Positions 56,494 through 64,000 of a DNA stretch of 64,000 bases are shown one piece after another. Location: the NCBI GenBank assembly GCA_963797835.1, contig CAWCRN010000010.1, positions 62,001 to 126,000 of the forward strand. The letters are read 5' to 3'. A program made the position numbers and the translations under genes. How positions within the stretch are numbered: position 1 is the stretch's first letter; each line of letters opens with the position of its first letter. The stretch comes from JBDTSW01 sp963797835. GTDB taxonomy: Bacteria; Actinomycetota; Thermoleophilia; Solirubrobacterales; 70-9. The notes under the pieces are model-generated. The model did no database searches and was not told the DNA's origin. It saw nothing but the letters and a program-made list of their open reading frames with translations.

Positions 56494-58105
56494 GGCCCCG
56501 GCGGCCTCCGCCCGCAACGCGGTCCACTGCGGGAGCAGCCCGGACCACGCCGCCTGGTCGACGATCAACGCCGGCGAAGCCCTGCCCGGCGTCGTCACGC
56601 CGCTCACCTGGAGCCTGTTCGGCGACGGGGTCGACCGCAACATGAAGGGCGCCTTCTGCGACATCGGGGCGATGCGACGGTCCGAGGTGGTCGCCGCCCC
56701 GAACCCGGAGGATCGTCTCTGGGACCTGTTCTACGCTCGCGCGGCCGGCAACCTCAACGTCTTCCGAATGCTCGCCGACCGGATGCCCGGGACCAGCGGC
56801 GACGCGATCGAGGAGCAGATCTTCGGGCAGGTCCGCCCCGGCGTCGAGAATGAGCCGACCTATCGCCGTTACCCGGTGATCGCCGTGAAGCTGCCCTTCG
56901 CAGCCGCGCGGGTCCGCCCGCGGCTGGTCCGGGAGATCGCCGGGATCAAGCCGTGGTGGCATCGCAGCGTCTTCGGCCCGGCGCCGGAGGGGGCTGGGGC
57001 GCGGGAGCTGGCCTCCGAGGCGCAGCGCCGGTTCGAGTCGGTGATGCGGCCACACACGCTGGCCGCCCTGCTCTGCCAGGGGCTCTACGAGCAGGTCCGC
57101 GCCCTCGCCGAGGCCGCCGGCAGGCCCGGGCTCGAGCTCGGCCTGGTCACGGGCTACGGAGAGATGGCCGAGACCGAGGTCGTCGCCGACCTCTGGGAGG
57201 TCTCGCGCGACCGGCTTCCCCTCGATGAGTTCGTCGAGCGCCACGGCTACCACGGCCCCTCCGAGGGCGAGCTCTCGTCGCACCCCTGGCGGATGCGGCG
57301 GGATCCGCTCGATCGCCTCGTCGAGTCCTACCGCGGGATGGAGGAGTCCCGCGCTCCGCGGCGGGTGGAGTCCGAGCGTCGAGGGCAGCGCCTCGCGGCC
57401 GAGCGCGAGCTGCTCGCGGCCCTTCCGCGGTCGCGTCGCGGCCCGGCCAGGCTGGTGCTGCGCATAGCGTCCCGCCTGATCCCGCTGCGCGGCTCGGGCA
57501 AGGCCGCCTTCCTGCAGTGCTCGGACGTGCTCCGCCGCACCGCGCGCGCCTACGGCGCCGAGCTGGCCGAGGCCGGCCTGCTGGAGCGCGACGAGGACGT
57601 GTTCATGCTGACCCTGCCCGAGCTCCTGTCCGCGACCCCGCCTCCGGGGATCGCCGCGACCGTGGCGGAACGGCGGGCGCTCGAGGCCGACTACCGCACC
57701 ACCGACGTGCCCGACCTGTGGCAGGGCATGCCCCAGCGGATCCCGCTCCAGGACCCCGGCAGCCTCGCCCCGACCGGGGAGCTCGTCACCGGCACCCCCG
57801 TCAGCCCGGGGCTGGTTACGGCCCGGGCCAGGCTGATCCTCGACCCCACCGAGGACGCGGCGCTGGAGCCCGGCGAGGTCCTGGTCTGCCGCACCACGGA
57901 CCCCAGCTGGGCCTCGACGATGATGCTCGCCTCGGCCCTGGTGATCGACATCGGGGGGCCGATCAGCCACGGCGCGATCGTCGCCCGCGAGCTCGGCATC
58001 CCCTGCGTGATCGGCACCCGCAACGGCACCGCGGCCATTCGCACCGGCGATCGGATCGAGGTCGATGGCGGCAAGGGCGAGGTCGAGGTCCTCGAGCGCG
58101 CATGA
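56471..58105 (+). CDS. PEP-synthase-like phosphohistidine-domain protein D, without ATP-grasp domain
   Basis: About 545 residues. The first ATG is 56642, but the frame upstream encodes the conserved opening HAAWSTINAGEALPGVVTPL, so translation starts earlier; only a CTG at 56471 preceded by GAGAGG is available. The middle has RHGYHGPSEGELSSHPWRMR and LASALVIDIGG leads to the phosphohistidine loop GPISHGAIVARELGIPC. No ATP-grasp domain is present. The stop overlaps the ATG of the monoacylglycerol-lipase-like gene (ATGA), so the two are coupled. Confidence 0.85.
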   Translation: MPAAAPSRAPAASARNAVHCGSSPDHAAWSTINAGEALPGVVTPLTWSLFGDGVDRNMKGAFCDIGAMRRSEVVAAPNPEDRLWDLFYARAAGNLNVFRMLADRMPGTSGDAIEEQIFGQVRPGVENEPTYRRYPVIAVKLPFAAARVRPRLVREIAGIKPWWHRSVFGPAPEGAGARELASEAQRRFESVMRPHTLAALLCQGLYEQVRALAEAAGRPGLELGLVTGYGEMAETEVVADLWEVSRDRLPLDEFVERHGYHGPSEGELSSHPWRMRRDPLDRLVESYRGMEESRAPRRVESERRGQRLAAERELLAALPRSRRGPARLVLRIASRLIPLRGSGKAAFLQCSDVLRRTARAYGAELAEAGLLERDEDVFMLTLPELLSATPPPGIAATVAERRALEADYRTTDVPDLWQGMPQRIPLQDPGSLAPTGELVTGTPVSPGLVTARARLILDPTEDAALEPGEVLVCRTTDPSWASTMMLASALVIDIGGPISHGAIVARELGIPCVIGTRNGTAAIRTGDRIEVDGGKGEVEVLERA

Positions 58106-58951
58106 CCGAGACCGCCTCGAGCGCCGCGACCGAGAGCACGTTCGCCGGGGCGAACGGGATCGAGATCTTCTGGCGCGAGTCGCTGCCGGAGGGAACCACG
58201 CGCGGCGTCGTCGTGATCGCGCACGGGGTCTCGGAGCACTCCGGCCGCTACGGCCATGTCGCCGCCGACCTGAACGAGCACGGCTACGCGGTCTACGCCC
58301 TCGATCACCGCGGCCACGGCCGCTCCGCCGGTCCCCGCTGCGTGATCGACCGCCTCGAGTTCGCGGTGGCGGACATCGACACCCTGATCTCCATCGCGCG
58401 CGAGCGCAACCCCGGGAAGCCGCTCGTCCTGCTCGGTCACAGCATGGGCGGCGGCCTGGCGCTCGCCTACGCGGTTCGCCACCAGGACCGGCTCGACGGG
58501 CTCGCGCTCTCGGCGCCGGTGGCGGTCCTGGAGGCCGCCTCGCCCACGCAGCTCGCGGTCGCCCGCGTCCTCTCGAGGATCGTCCCCCGGCTCGGCGTCT
58601 ACGACGTCGACGACGACGCGATCAGCACCGACCCCGCCGTCGTTCGCGACTACGAGCAGGACCCCCTCGTCCACCACGGCAAGGTGCCGGTCCGCACCCT
58701 CGCCGAGCTCGCCGGCGCAGTCGAGCACGTTCCCGGACCGGGTCCCCTCACTGCACCTGCCGCTGCTCCTCATGCACGGAGGCGAGGACACGCTGGTCCC
58801 GCTCGAGGCCAGCAGGATGGTCGACGAGCGGGCGGGCAGCACGAGCAAGCGGCTCGTGGTCTACCCGGGCCTGCGCCACGAGATCCTCAACGAGCCCGAG
58901 CGGGACAAGGTTATGGCCGACCTCCGCGGCTGGCTCGCGCAGGTGGGGTAG
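58102..58951 (+). CDS. Alpha/beta hydrolase, monoacylglycerol lipase-like
   Basis: About 283 residues. The triad is Ser in LLGHSMGGGLALAYAVRH, Asp in MHGGEDTLVPL, His in GLRHEILNEPE. The motif IAHGVSEHSGRYGHVA is diagnostic of the monoglyceride-lipase/lysophospholipase group. An extra C near 58733 shifts the last 70 residues. The position before gpsA and acyltransferase genes fits glycerolipid turnover, while overlap with phosphohistidine protein D ties it to that module. Confidence 0.85.
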
Positions 58952-58972
58952 CCGAGTCATGGGGCCGACGCC

Positions 58973-59980
58973 ATGACCCGCGAGACGCGCGTGGCCGTGA
59001 TCGGGGCGGGCTCGTGGGGCACGACGGTCGCATCACTCGCGGCGAGGCGCTCCCCGACGACCATCTGGGCACGCCGGGAGCAGCTCGCGGCCGCGATCGA
59101 CGAGCGGTCGGAGAACCCCGACTACCTTCCGGGCGAGGAGCTCTCCGGAGGCCTGCGCGCGACCCACGTGCTCGAGGACGCGGTCGGGGACGCCGACGTG
59201 CTGATCGTCGCGGTGCCGTCTCACGGCCTGCGGGAGATCGTCGAGCGAATGGCGCCGCACCTCCGGCCCCGGATCCCGGTGATCAGCCTCACCAAGGGAA
59301 TCGAGCGCGACAGCCTGAAGCGGATGACCGAGGTGATCGCGGAGGTGCTCCCCGGCCATCCCGCGGGCGTCCTCACGGGGCCGAACATCGCGATCGAGGT
59401 GGTGCAGGGATACGCGGCCGCCGCGGTGATCGCGATCCCGGACGAGAAGCTGGGGTCGGCCCTCCAGGGACTGCTGCGGACCGAGATGTTCCGCATCTAC
59501 ACCAGCACCGACGTCGTCGGCGCCGAGCTCGGAGGCGCCCTGAAGAACGTCTACGCGATCGCCGCCGGAATGGCGCAGGGCCTGAGCGCGGGCGACAACA
59601 CCAGGGCAACCGTGATCGCGCGGAGCCTGAGGGAGCTGACCCACCTGGGCGAGGCGATGGGCGGGCGGGCCGAGACCTTCGCCGGCCTTGCGGGCATGGG
59701 CGACCTGCTCGCCACCTGCATCAGCCCGCGCAGCCGGAACCGGACGGTCGGCGAGGAGCTCGCCAACGGCCGCAGCCTCGACGAGATCACGAATGAGATG
59801 CGGATGGTCGCCGAGGGCGTCACGACAGCCCCCGCGGTGATGCGGCTGGCGGAGCGCCACGGGGTTGAGCTACCGATCGCGGCTGAGGTCGATGCCGTGG
59901 TGCGGGGGAAGCGGACGCCGGCCGAGGCGTTCAGGGGGCTCCGGCGCCGCGATCCATCCTCGGAGCTGGTACCCGGATGA
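58973..59980 (+). CDS. gpsA: NAD(P)+-dependent glycerol-3-phosphate dehydrogenase
   Basis: Intact, 335 residues. It reduces dihydroxyacetone phosphate to sn-glycerol-3-phosphate, the backbone of glycerolipids. The NAD motif is VIGAGSWGTTVASLAARRSP. Diagnostic motifs are VISLTKGIE, GPNIAIEVVQGYAAAAVIA, and ELGGALKNVYAIAAGMAQGL with the catalytic Lys. GMGDLLATCISPRSRNRTVG follows. The usual GPSFA motif is here GPNIA. It overlaps the next gene by 4 bp, giving a lipid-synthesis operon. Confidence 0.95.
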   Translation: MTRETRVAVIGAGSWGTTVASLAARRSPTTIWARREQLAAAIDERSENPDYLPGEELSGGLRATHVLEDAVGDADVLIVAVPSHGLREIVERMAPHLRPRIPVISLTKGIERDSLKRMTEVIAEVLPGHPAGVLTGPNIAIEVVQGYAAAAVIAIPDEKLGSALQGLLRTEMFRIYTSTDVVGAELGGALKNVYAIAAGMAQGLSAGDNTRATVIARSLRELTHLGEAMGGRAETFAGLAGMGDLLATCISPRSRNRTVGEELANGRSLDEITNEMRMVAEGVTTAPAVMRLAERHGVELPIAAEVDAVVRGKRTPAEAFRGLRRRDPSSELVPG

Positions 59981-62320
59981 TCCCTCCCGTCGCAGCCGCA
60001 TCGGATGACTGGCGGACGATCAACTGGAACTCCTACGTCTTCCGAGCCAACCTGGGCGAGGGGGAGATCACCTACGCGGACAGGGGCTCCGGCGAGCCTG
60101 CCGTCCTGCTCGTGCACGGGCTGGGGGCGCAATGGCGCGTCTGGCTTCCGACGATCGGCCCGATCGCGGAGCGCCGTCGGGTCATCGCGCCCGACCTGCC
60201 CGGCTTCGGAGGCTCCGAGATGCCGATCGACCGGGTGTCGGTGGCGGGCTTCGCGAACGCGCTCGACGACCTCTGCGAGCATCTGGGACTCGAGCGCGTC
60301 GTCGCGGTCGGCAACTCGCTCGGCGGGGCCGTCGCGGCCCAGCTGGCGCTGGCGAATCCGAAGCGGGTCGAGAGGCTGGTCCTGGTGAACGCGGTCGGGA
60401 TCGTGCCGAACCCGGTGGAGTGGGCCAGGACGCTGCCCTTCATCTGGGCCGGAGCGATGCTCGGCAACCAGTTCAGCGTGGCCAGGCGCCAGATCGCGTC
60501 AAGGACGGGACTGCGAAAGGCCGCTCTCTGGAGGCTGATCCATAAGCCCGAGCTGCTGAGCGCCGACATCGTCTACCACGGGATCCTGCAGCCGCCCGGG
60601 CCCGCGGCCAGGGACGCGATCTCCGCCGGCCTCGCCCACCTCACCCCGAAATGGGAGGAGCGCCTCGAGCGAATCGAGTGCCCGACCCTCGTCATCTGGG
60701 GGAGGGAGGACCTGCTGCTCCCGACCCGGCACGCCGAGACGTTCGTCCGCAGGATTCCGGGCTCCAGGCTGATCATGTTCGACCGCACCGGGCACATGCC
60801 GATGATCGAGCAGCCCGAGCAGTTCAACGAGACGCTGCTCGACTTCATCGAGGCACGGATCAGCGGCGGAGGCCCGATGACCACCTTCGGCCGGCTGCTG
60901 AGCGAGGTCGAGTCCGCGCCGCAGGGTCCGTCGACCGCGGCGTTCTTCGACCTCGACGGCACCCTGGTCTCGGGCTACACGGCGAGGCCCTTCTACCGCG
61001 AGCGGCTCCGTCACGGCCAGGTCGGTCTCGGCGAGCTGACCCGCTCCCTCGCGGTCTTCGCCGACAGCTCGCTGGGCGGTGACCCGGCCAAGCTCGGGCC
61101 GATCGCGGTCGAGGGGCTGCGCGGCCGGCGCCTGGACGAGCTCGAGGAGCTCGGCGAGCGGCTGTTCGAGGAGCGGATCTCTGACATGCTCGGCCCCGAG
61201 ATGCGCGGCCTGCTCGAGGCGCACCAGCGACCGGGGTCACACGGTGGTGATCGCCACGTCCGCCACGCACTTCCAGGTCGACCCGGTCGCCCGCGAGCTC
61301 GGCGTCGAGCACGTGCTCTGCAGCGAGGTCGCGGTGGAGGACGGCGAGCTGACCGGTGCCTTCGAGGGCGGGATGCTGTGGGACGGCGCGAAAGCCTCGG
61401 CGGCCCGCTCGTTCGCCGCCGAGCGCGGGATCGATCTCTCCGCCGCCTACGCCTACGCGAACGGGGACGAGGACATCGCGCTGCTCGGCTCCGTCGGCCG
61501 CCCGCGGGCGGTGGCGCCCGATCCCCTCCTCGAGCGGGCGGCGGAGATGGAGGGATGGCCGATCCTGCACCTGCCGGACGAGCGCGGGGCCGGGGTCAGG
61601 TCGGTGGTTGGCACCGCCGCCGCGGCGGCCGGGATCAACCTCTCGCTCGCGGCGGGTGCGGTCGCGGGGCTGGTCCGCGGCAGGAGGGCCGGGGCCAACC
61701 TCGCCGGCCGCTTCGCCTTCGACGTGGCTCTCTCCCTGGCCGGGGTGCACCTCGAGGTCGTGGGCCGGGAGAACCTCTGGGCGGCCCGACCCGCGGTCTT
61801 CGTCTTCAACCACCAGAGCAACCTCGACCCGATCGTCGCCGGCGCCCTGATCCGACGGGACTTCACCAGCACCGGCAAGAAGGAGGCGCGCAGTGACCCG
61901 ATGGCCGCCCTCGCCGGTTATGTGCTGGACGCGGTCTTTCTCGACCGCGAGAACCCGGAGCGCGCCAAGGAGCAGATGGGCGAGGCGGTCGAGCGGCTGC
62001 GGGACGGCGTCTCGGTCATGGTCGCCCCGGAGGGGACCCGAAGCAGGACCGCGCTGCCCGGGCCCTTCAAGCACGGCGCGTTCTGGGTGGCGCGCGAGGC
62101 GGGCGTGCCGATCGTCCCGATCGTGCTCCGCAACTCGGGCGAGCTGATGCCGAGGGGCTCGAGCTTCATCCGGCCGGGGACGCTGTACGTCCGGGTGCTC
62201 GACCCCATCCCCACAGAGAGCTGGGACGATCGAGACCCCGCCCGCGCGGCAGAGGGGCTCCAGCGGCGGATGGCGGACCTGGTCTCGGGCCTCGAGCAGT
62301 GGGAGTCGGGCGATGGCTGA
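59977..62320 (+). CDS. Fusion: alpha/beta hydrolase - HAD phosphatase - PlsC acyltransferase
   Basis: About 780 residues in one frame apart from an extra C near 61234. Residues 1-300 are an alpha/beta hydrolase (VGNSLGGAVAAQLALANP; IWGREDLLLP; RTGHMPMIEQ). From about 315 comes a SerB-like HAD domain starting AAFFDLDGTLVSGYTARPFY, with GDEDIALLGSVGRP. The last 220 residues are PlsC-like: FNHQSNLDPIVAGALI (H-x4-D) and APEGTRSRTALPG. HAD-PlsC fusions are known in mycobacteria; the added hydrolase is unusual. No stop separates the domains, though an ATG at 60878 could start a separate protein. Confidence 0.8.
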
Positions 62321-63767
62321 CCCGAGGGAGCAGAACCGGGAGGCGTGGGAGGCGGTTGCCGGCTGGTCGCGCTCGCCTCGGATGAACGACGCCGAGGCGG
62401 TGATGTGGAGGGCGGAGCGCCATCCCTCGCTGTCCTCCACGATCGTCGCGCTCGAGCTGCTGGACTCGGTCCCTGACTGGGATCGCCTGCGAGACGCCCA
62501 CGAGTGGGGCAGCCACCTGGTGCGGCGCTTCCGGGAGCGCGTGGTCGATCCCTTCCCCCACCTCCAGGCCCCCTCCTGGGAGGAGGACCCGGAGTTCGAC
62601 CTCGACCGGCACCTGCGGCGGGAGCGGATCGGGCCGGACGCGGGCACAGCGGAGCTGCTCGAGCTGGTGGAGGCGTTTGCGATCGCGCCCCTCGACCGCT
62701 CGCGACCGCTCTGGGAGGCGCTGCTGATCGAGGGCCTGGCAGATGGCCGCAGCGCCTACGTGCTCAAGTCCCACCACTCGCTCTCCGACGGGATCGCGGG
62801 GATCCAGCTCCTCGGCGGGATCCACAGCCGCACGCGAGAGCCTTCCCCGGGGAAGCCGCTGCCCGGGCGGGACTCCTCCGATGGCTCGGCAAGGGGGCCC
62901 GTAGGCCGCGCGATCGGCCTCACTCGCGGGGCCGTGCGCTCGGTGCCAGCCGCGGCCCGGGCCGTCCGCCACCCCCGATCTACGGTGCGCGAGGGACTGC
63001 GGACGACCGGGTCCCTGCGCCGGGTGCTGAGCGCCGACGTCGGCCCCCCCTCCCCGCTCCTCGCCGGCCGACGCGGCGAGCCGTGGCGCTTCCAGGTGCT
63101 CGAGTGCGGCCTGGACGAGCTCCGGGCGTCGGCCCACGCGTGCGGCGCGAAGCTCAACGACGCGTACGTCGCGGCCCTGCTCGGGGGCCTCCGCCGCTTT
63201 CACGAGCGCTCCGAGGTCGAGATCGAGACGCTGCCGGTGGCGATGCCGGTCAGCGTGCGCGCCCCGGGCGAGCTCGGCGGGAATCGGTTCACCGCGATCC
63301 AGCTCGAGGGGCCGATCGCGATTCGCGATCCGCGGGAGCGGATGGCGGTGATCCACGGGGCGGTGCTGGCCGCCAGGGCGGAGCCGGCCCTGGACATGAC
63401 CGGGATGGTGGCCCCGGTGATGAGCCGGCTCCCCTCTGCGCTGGTGGTCGCGGCCCGGGCCCGGGTCGGCGCCGGGGCCGATCTCGCCGCCAGCAACTTC
63501 CCCGGGATCGACCGCGAGGCGTTCATCGCGGGCGCCCGGGTAGAGCGCACCTACGCGTTCGGCCCGTTGCCCGGCGCGGCGCTGATGGCGACCCTCGTCT
63601 CCCACACCGGGGTCTGCTGCATCGGGCTCAACTGCGACGGGAGCGTGATCTCCGAGCCGCAGGCCCTGCGCGACTGCATGCGGGAGGGACTTGACGAGGT
63701 CTTGGCGGTGGGAGATGGTTCCGGCCGACCAAGGGCCGGAGGGAGGCCGATGTCACGCGCGCACTGA
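62313..63767 (+). CDS. Wax ester synthase/diacylglycerol acyltransferase (WS/DGAT)
   Basis: 484 residues, intact. It transfers acyl groups from acyl-CoA to diacylglycerol or fatty alcohol. The catalytic motif HHxxxDG is present as LKSHHSLSDGIAGIQLLGGI at about residue 150. LDRSRPLWEALLIEGL before it and the C-terminal ASNFPGIDREAFIAGARV (PLW and NxPG motifs) complete the family pattern. It overlaps the preceding fusion gene by 8 bp. Together with gpsA and the PlsC fusion it could make triacylglycerol storage lipid. Confidence 0.93.
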   Translation: MADPREQNREAWEAVAGWSRSPRMNDAEAVMWRAERHPSLSSTIVALELLDSVPDWDRLRDAHEWGSHLVRRFRERVVDPFPHLQAPSWEEDPEFDLDRHLRRERIGPDAGTAELLELVEAFAIAPLDRSRPLWEALLIEGLADGRSAYVLKSHHSLSDGIAGIQLLGGIHSRTREPSPGKPLPGRDSSDGSARGPVGRAIGLTRGAVRSVPAAARAVRHPRSTVREGLRTTGSLRRVLSADVGPPSPLLAGRRGEPWRFQVLECGLDELRASAHACGAKLNDAYVAALLGGLRRFHERSEVEIETLPVAMPVSVRAPGELGGNRFTAIQLEGPIAIRDPRERMAVIHGAVLAARAEPALDMTGMVAPVMSRLPSALVVAARARVGAGADLAASNFPGIDREAFIAGARVERTYAFGPLPGAALMATLVSHTGVCCIGLNCDGSVISEPQALRDCMREGLDEVLAVGDGSGRPRAGGRPMSRAH

Positions 63768-63789
63768 CACAACGGAGCAGGCATCGAGC

Positions 63790-64000
63790 GTGACCGGCGA
63801 CGAGCGCTTCAGGGCCGCCGTCGTCGAGCTCGCCGAGCAGACTCGGACGCGAGCCCGCGGACGCTGCACCGCGAGGCGGCGGCCGACGCTGCGGGAGATG
63901 ACGGCGTCCCACTCGCTCGCGCCGGTCTGGGCCTGGCGGCGGTTCGGGCGACGGCTGATTCGCAACTACGACGTCCGCGTCGGACGAGGTGGCGCTGCGC
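63790..64000 (+). CDS. Start of a downstream gene, unidentified
   Basis: A GTG at 63790 opens a frame that runs off the right edge. It begins MTGDERFRAAVVELAEQ and has LREMTASHSLAPVWAWRRFG further on. The middle (RTRARGRCTARRRP) looks out of frame, so an indel is likely. The fragment is too short to assign; given the operon it may also be a lipid gene. Confidence 0.4.
   Translation, partial: MTGDERFRAAVVELAEQTRTRARGRCTARRRPTLREMTASHSLAPVWAWRRFGRRLIRNYDVRVGRGGAA

Noticed and set aside
59977..62320. Two separate genes (hydrolase ending near 60875, HAD-PlsC starting at ATG 60878)
   Set aside because: No stop codon separates them in the shared frame, so a fusion is the direct reading. An internal start remains possible.

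Overview
The window looks like chromosomal DNA of a GC-rich actinobacterium that degrades lipids or cyclic compounds. The evidence is the codon use, the abundance of GTG starts and 1-4 nt gene overlaps, the AveC-like membrane proteins, P450/ferredoxin pairs, an MlaF/Mkl-type ATPase and a WS/DGAT. A Thermoleophilia/Solirubrobacterales affiliation is only an impression. Coding density is very high: the longest gene-free stretches are about 230 bp (14742-14973) and 190 bp (32301-32492). No rRNA, tRNA, CRISPR array, insertion sequence or phage gene was seen.

Layout. 1-11.4 kb (minus strand): acyl-CoA ligase, aldehyde dehydrogenase, a NorF/NorE/NorD-like set with two copies of an unknown membrane protein, two AveC-family proteins and a ferredoxin reductase. 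11.5-14.7 kb (minus): MaoC hydratase, alpha-methylacyl-CoA racemase, 3Fe-4S ferredoxin, P450. 15-19 kb (plus): MlaF-like ATPase, second P450, SDR, enoyl-CoA hydratase. 19-24.8 kb (minus): IclR regulator, ligase, double-hotdog dehydratase, amidohydrolase, DapB-like reductase. 24.8-29.8 kb (plus): ligase, two acyl-CoA dehydrogenases, CoA-transferase. 29.9-36 kb: third copy of the unknown membrane protein and a carotenoid oxygenase, divergent from AveC - FAD oxidoreductase - AveC. 36-55.7 kb: beta-oxidation genes interleaved with TetR regulators and modules of PEP-synthase-like phosphohistidine-domain proteins, most of them beside AttH-like beta proteins. 55.9-64 kb (plus): a fourth such protein, a monoacylglycerol-lipase-like hydrolase, then a glycerolipid/triacylglycerol block (GpsA; hydrolase-HAD-PlsC fusion; WS/DGAT).

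How it fits together (inference). P450s with ferredoxin and reductase, the carotenoid oxygenase, the FAD oxidoreductase and AveC-like proteins could functionalise a polycyclic or isoprenoid substrate. Ligases, racemase, acyl-CoA dehydrogenases, MaoC/enoyl-CoA hydratases, SDRs and thiolases would then shorten it. A recurring palindrome, consensus TnAACGATCGTTnA, sits just upstream of about ten of these genes and suggests one shared TetR-type regulon.

Many genes are broken by single-base frameshifts. In about twenty junctions checked by hand the fault was always one extra base, so I treat these as insertion errors in the assembly, not pseudogenes. Coordinates of such genes span the inferred intact gene.
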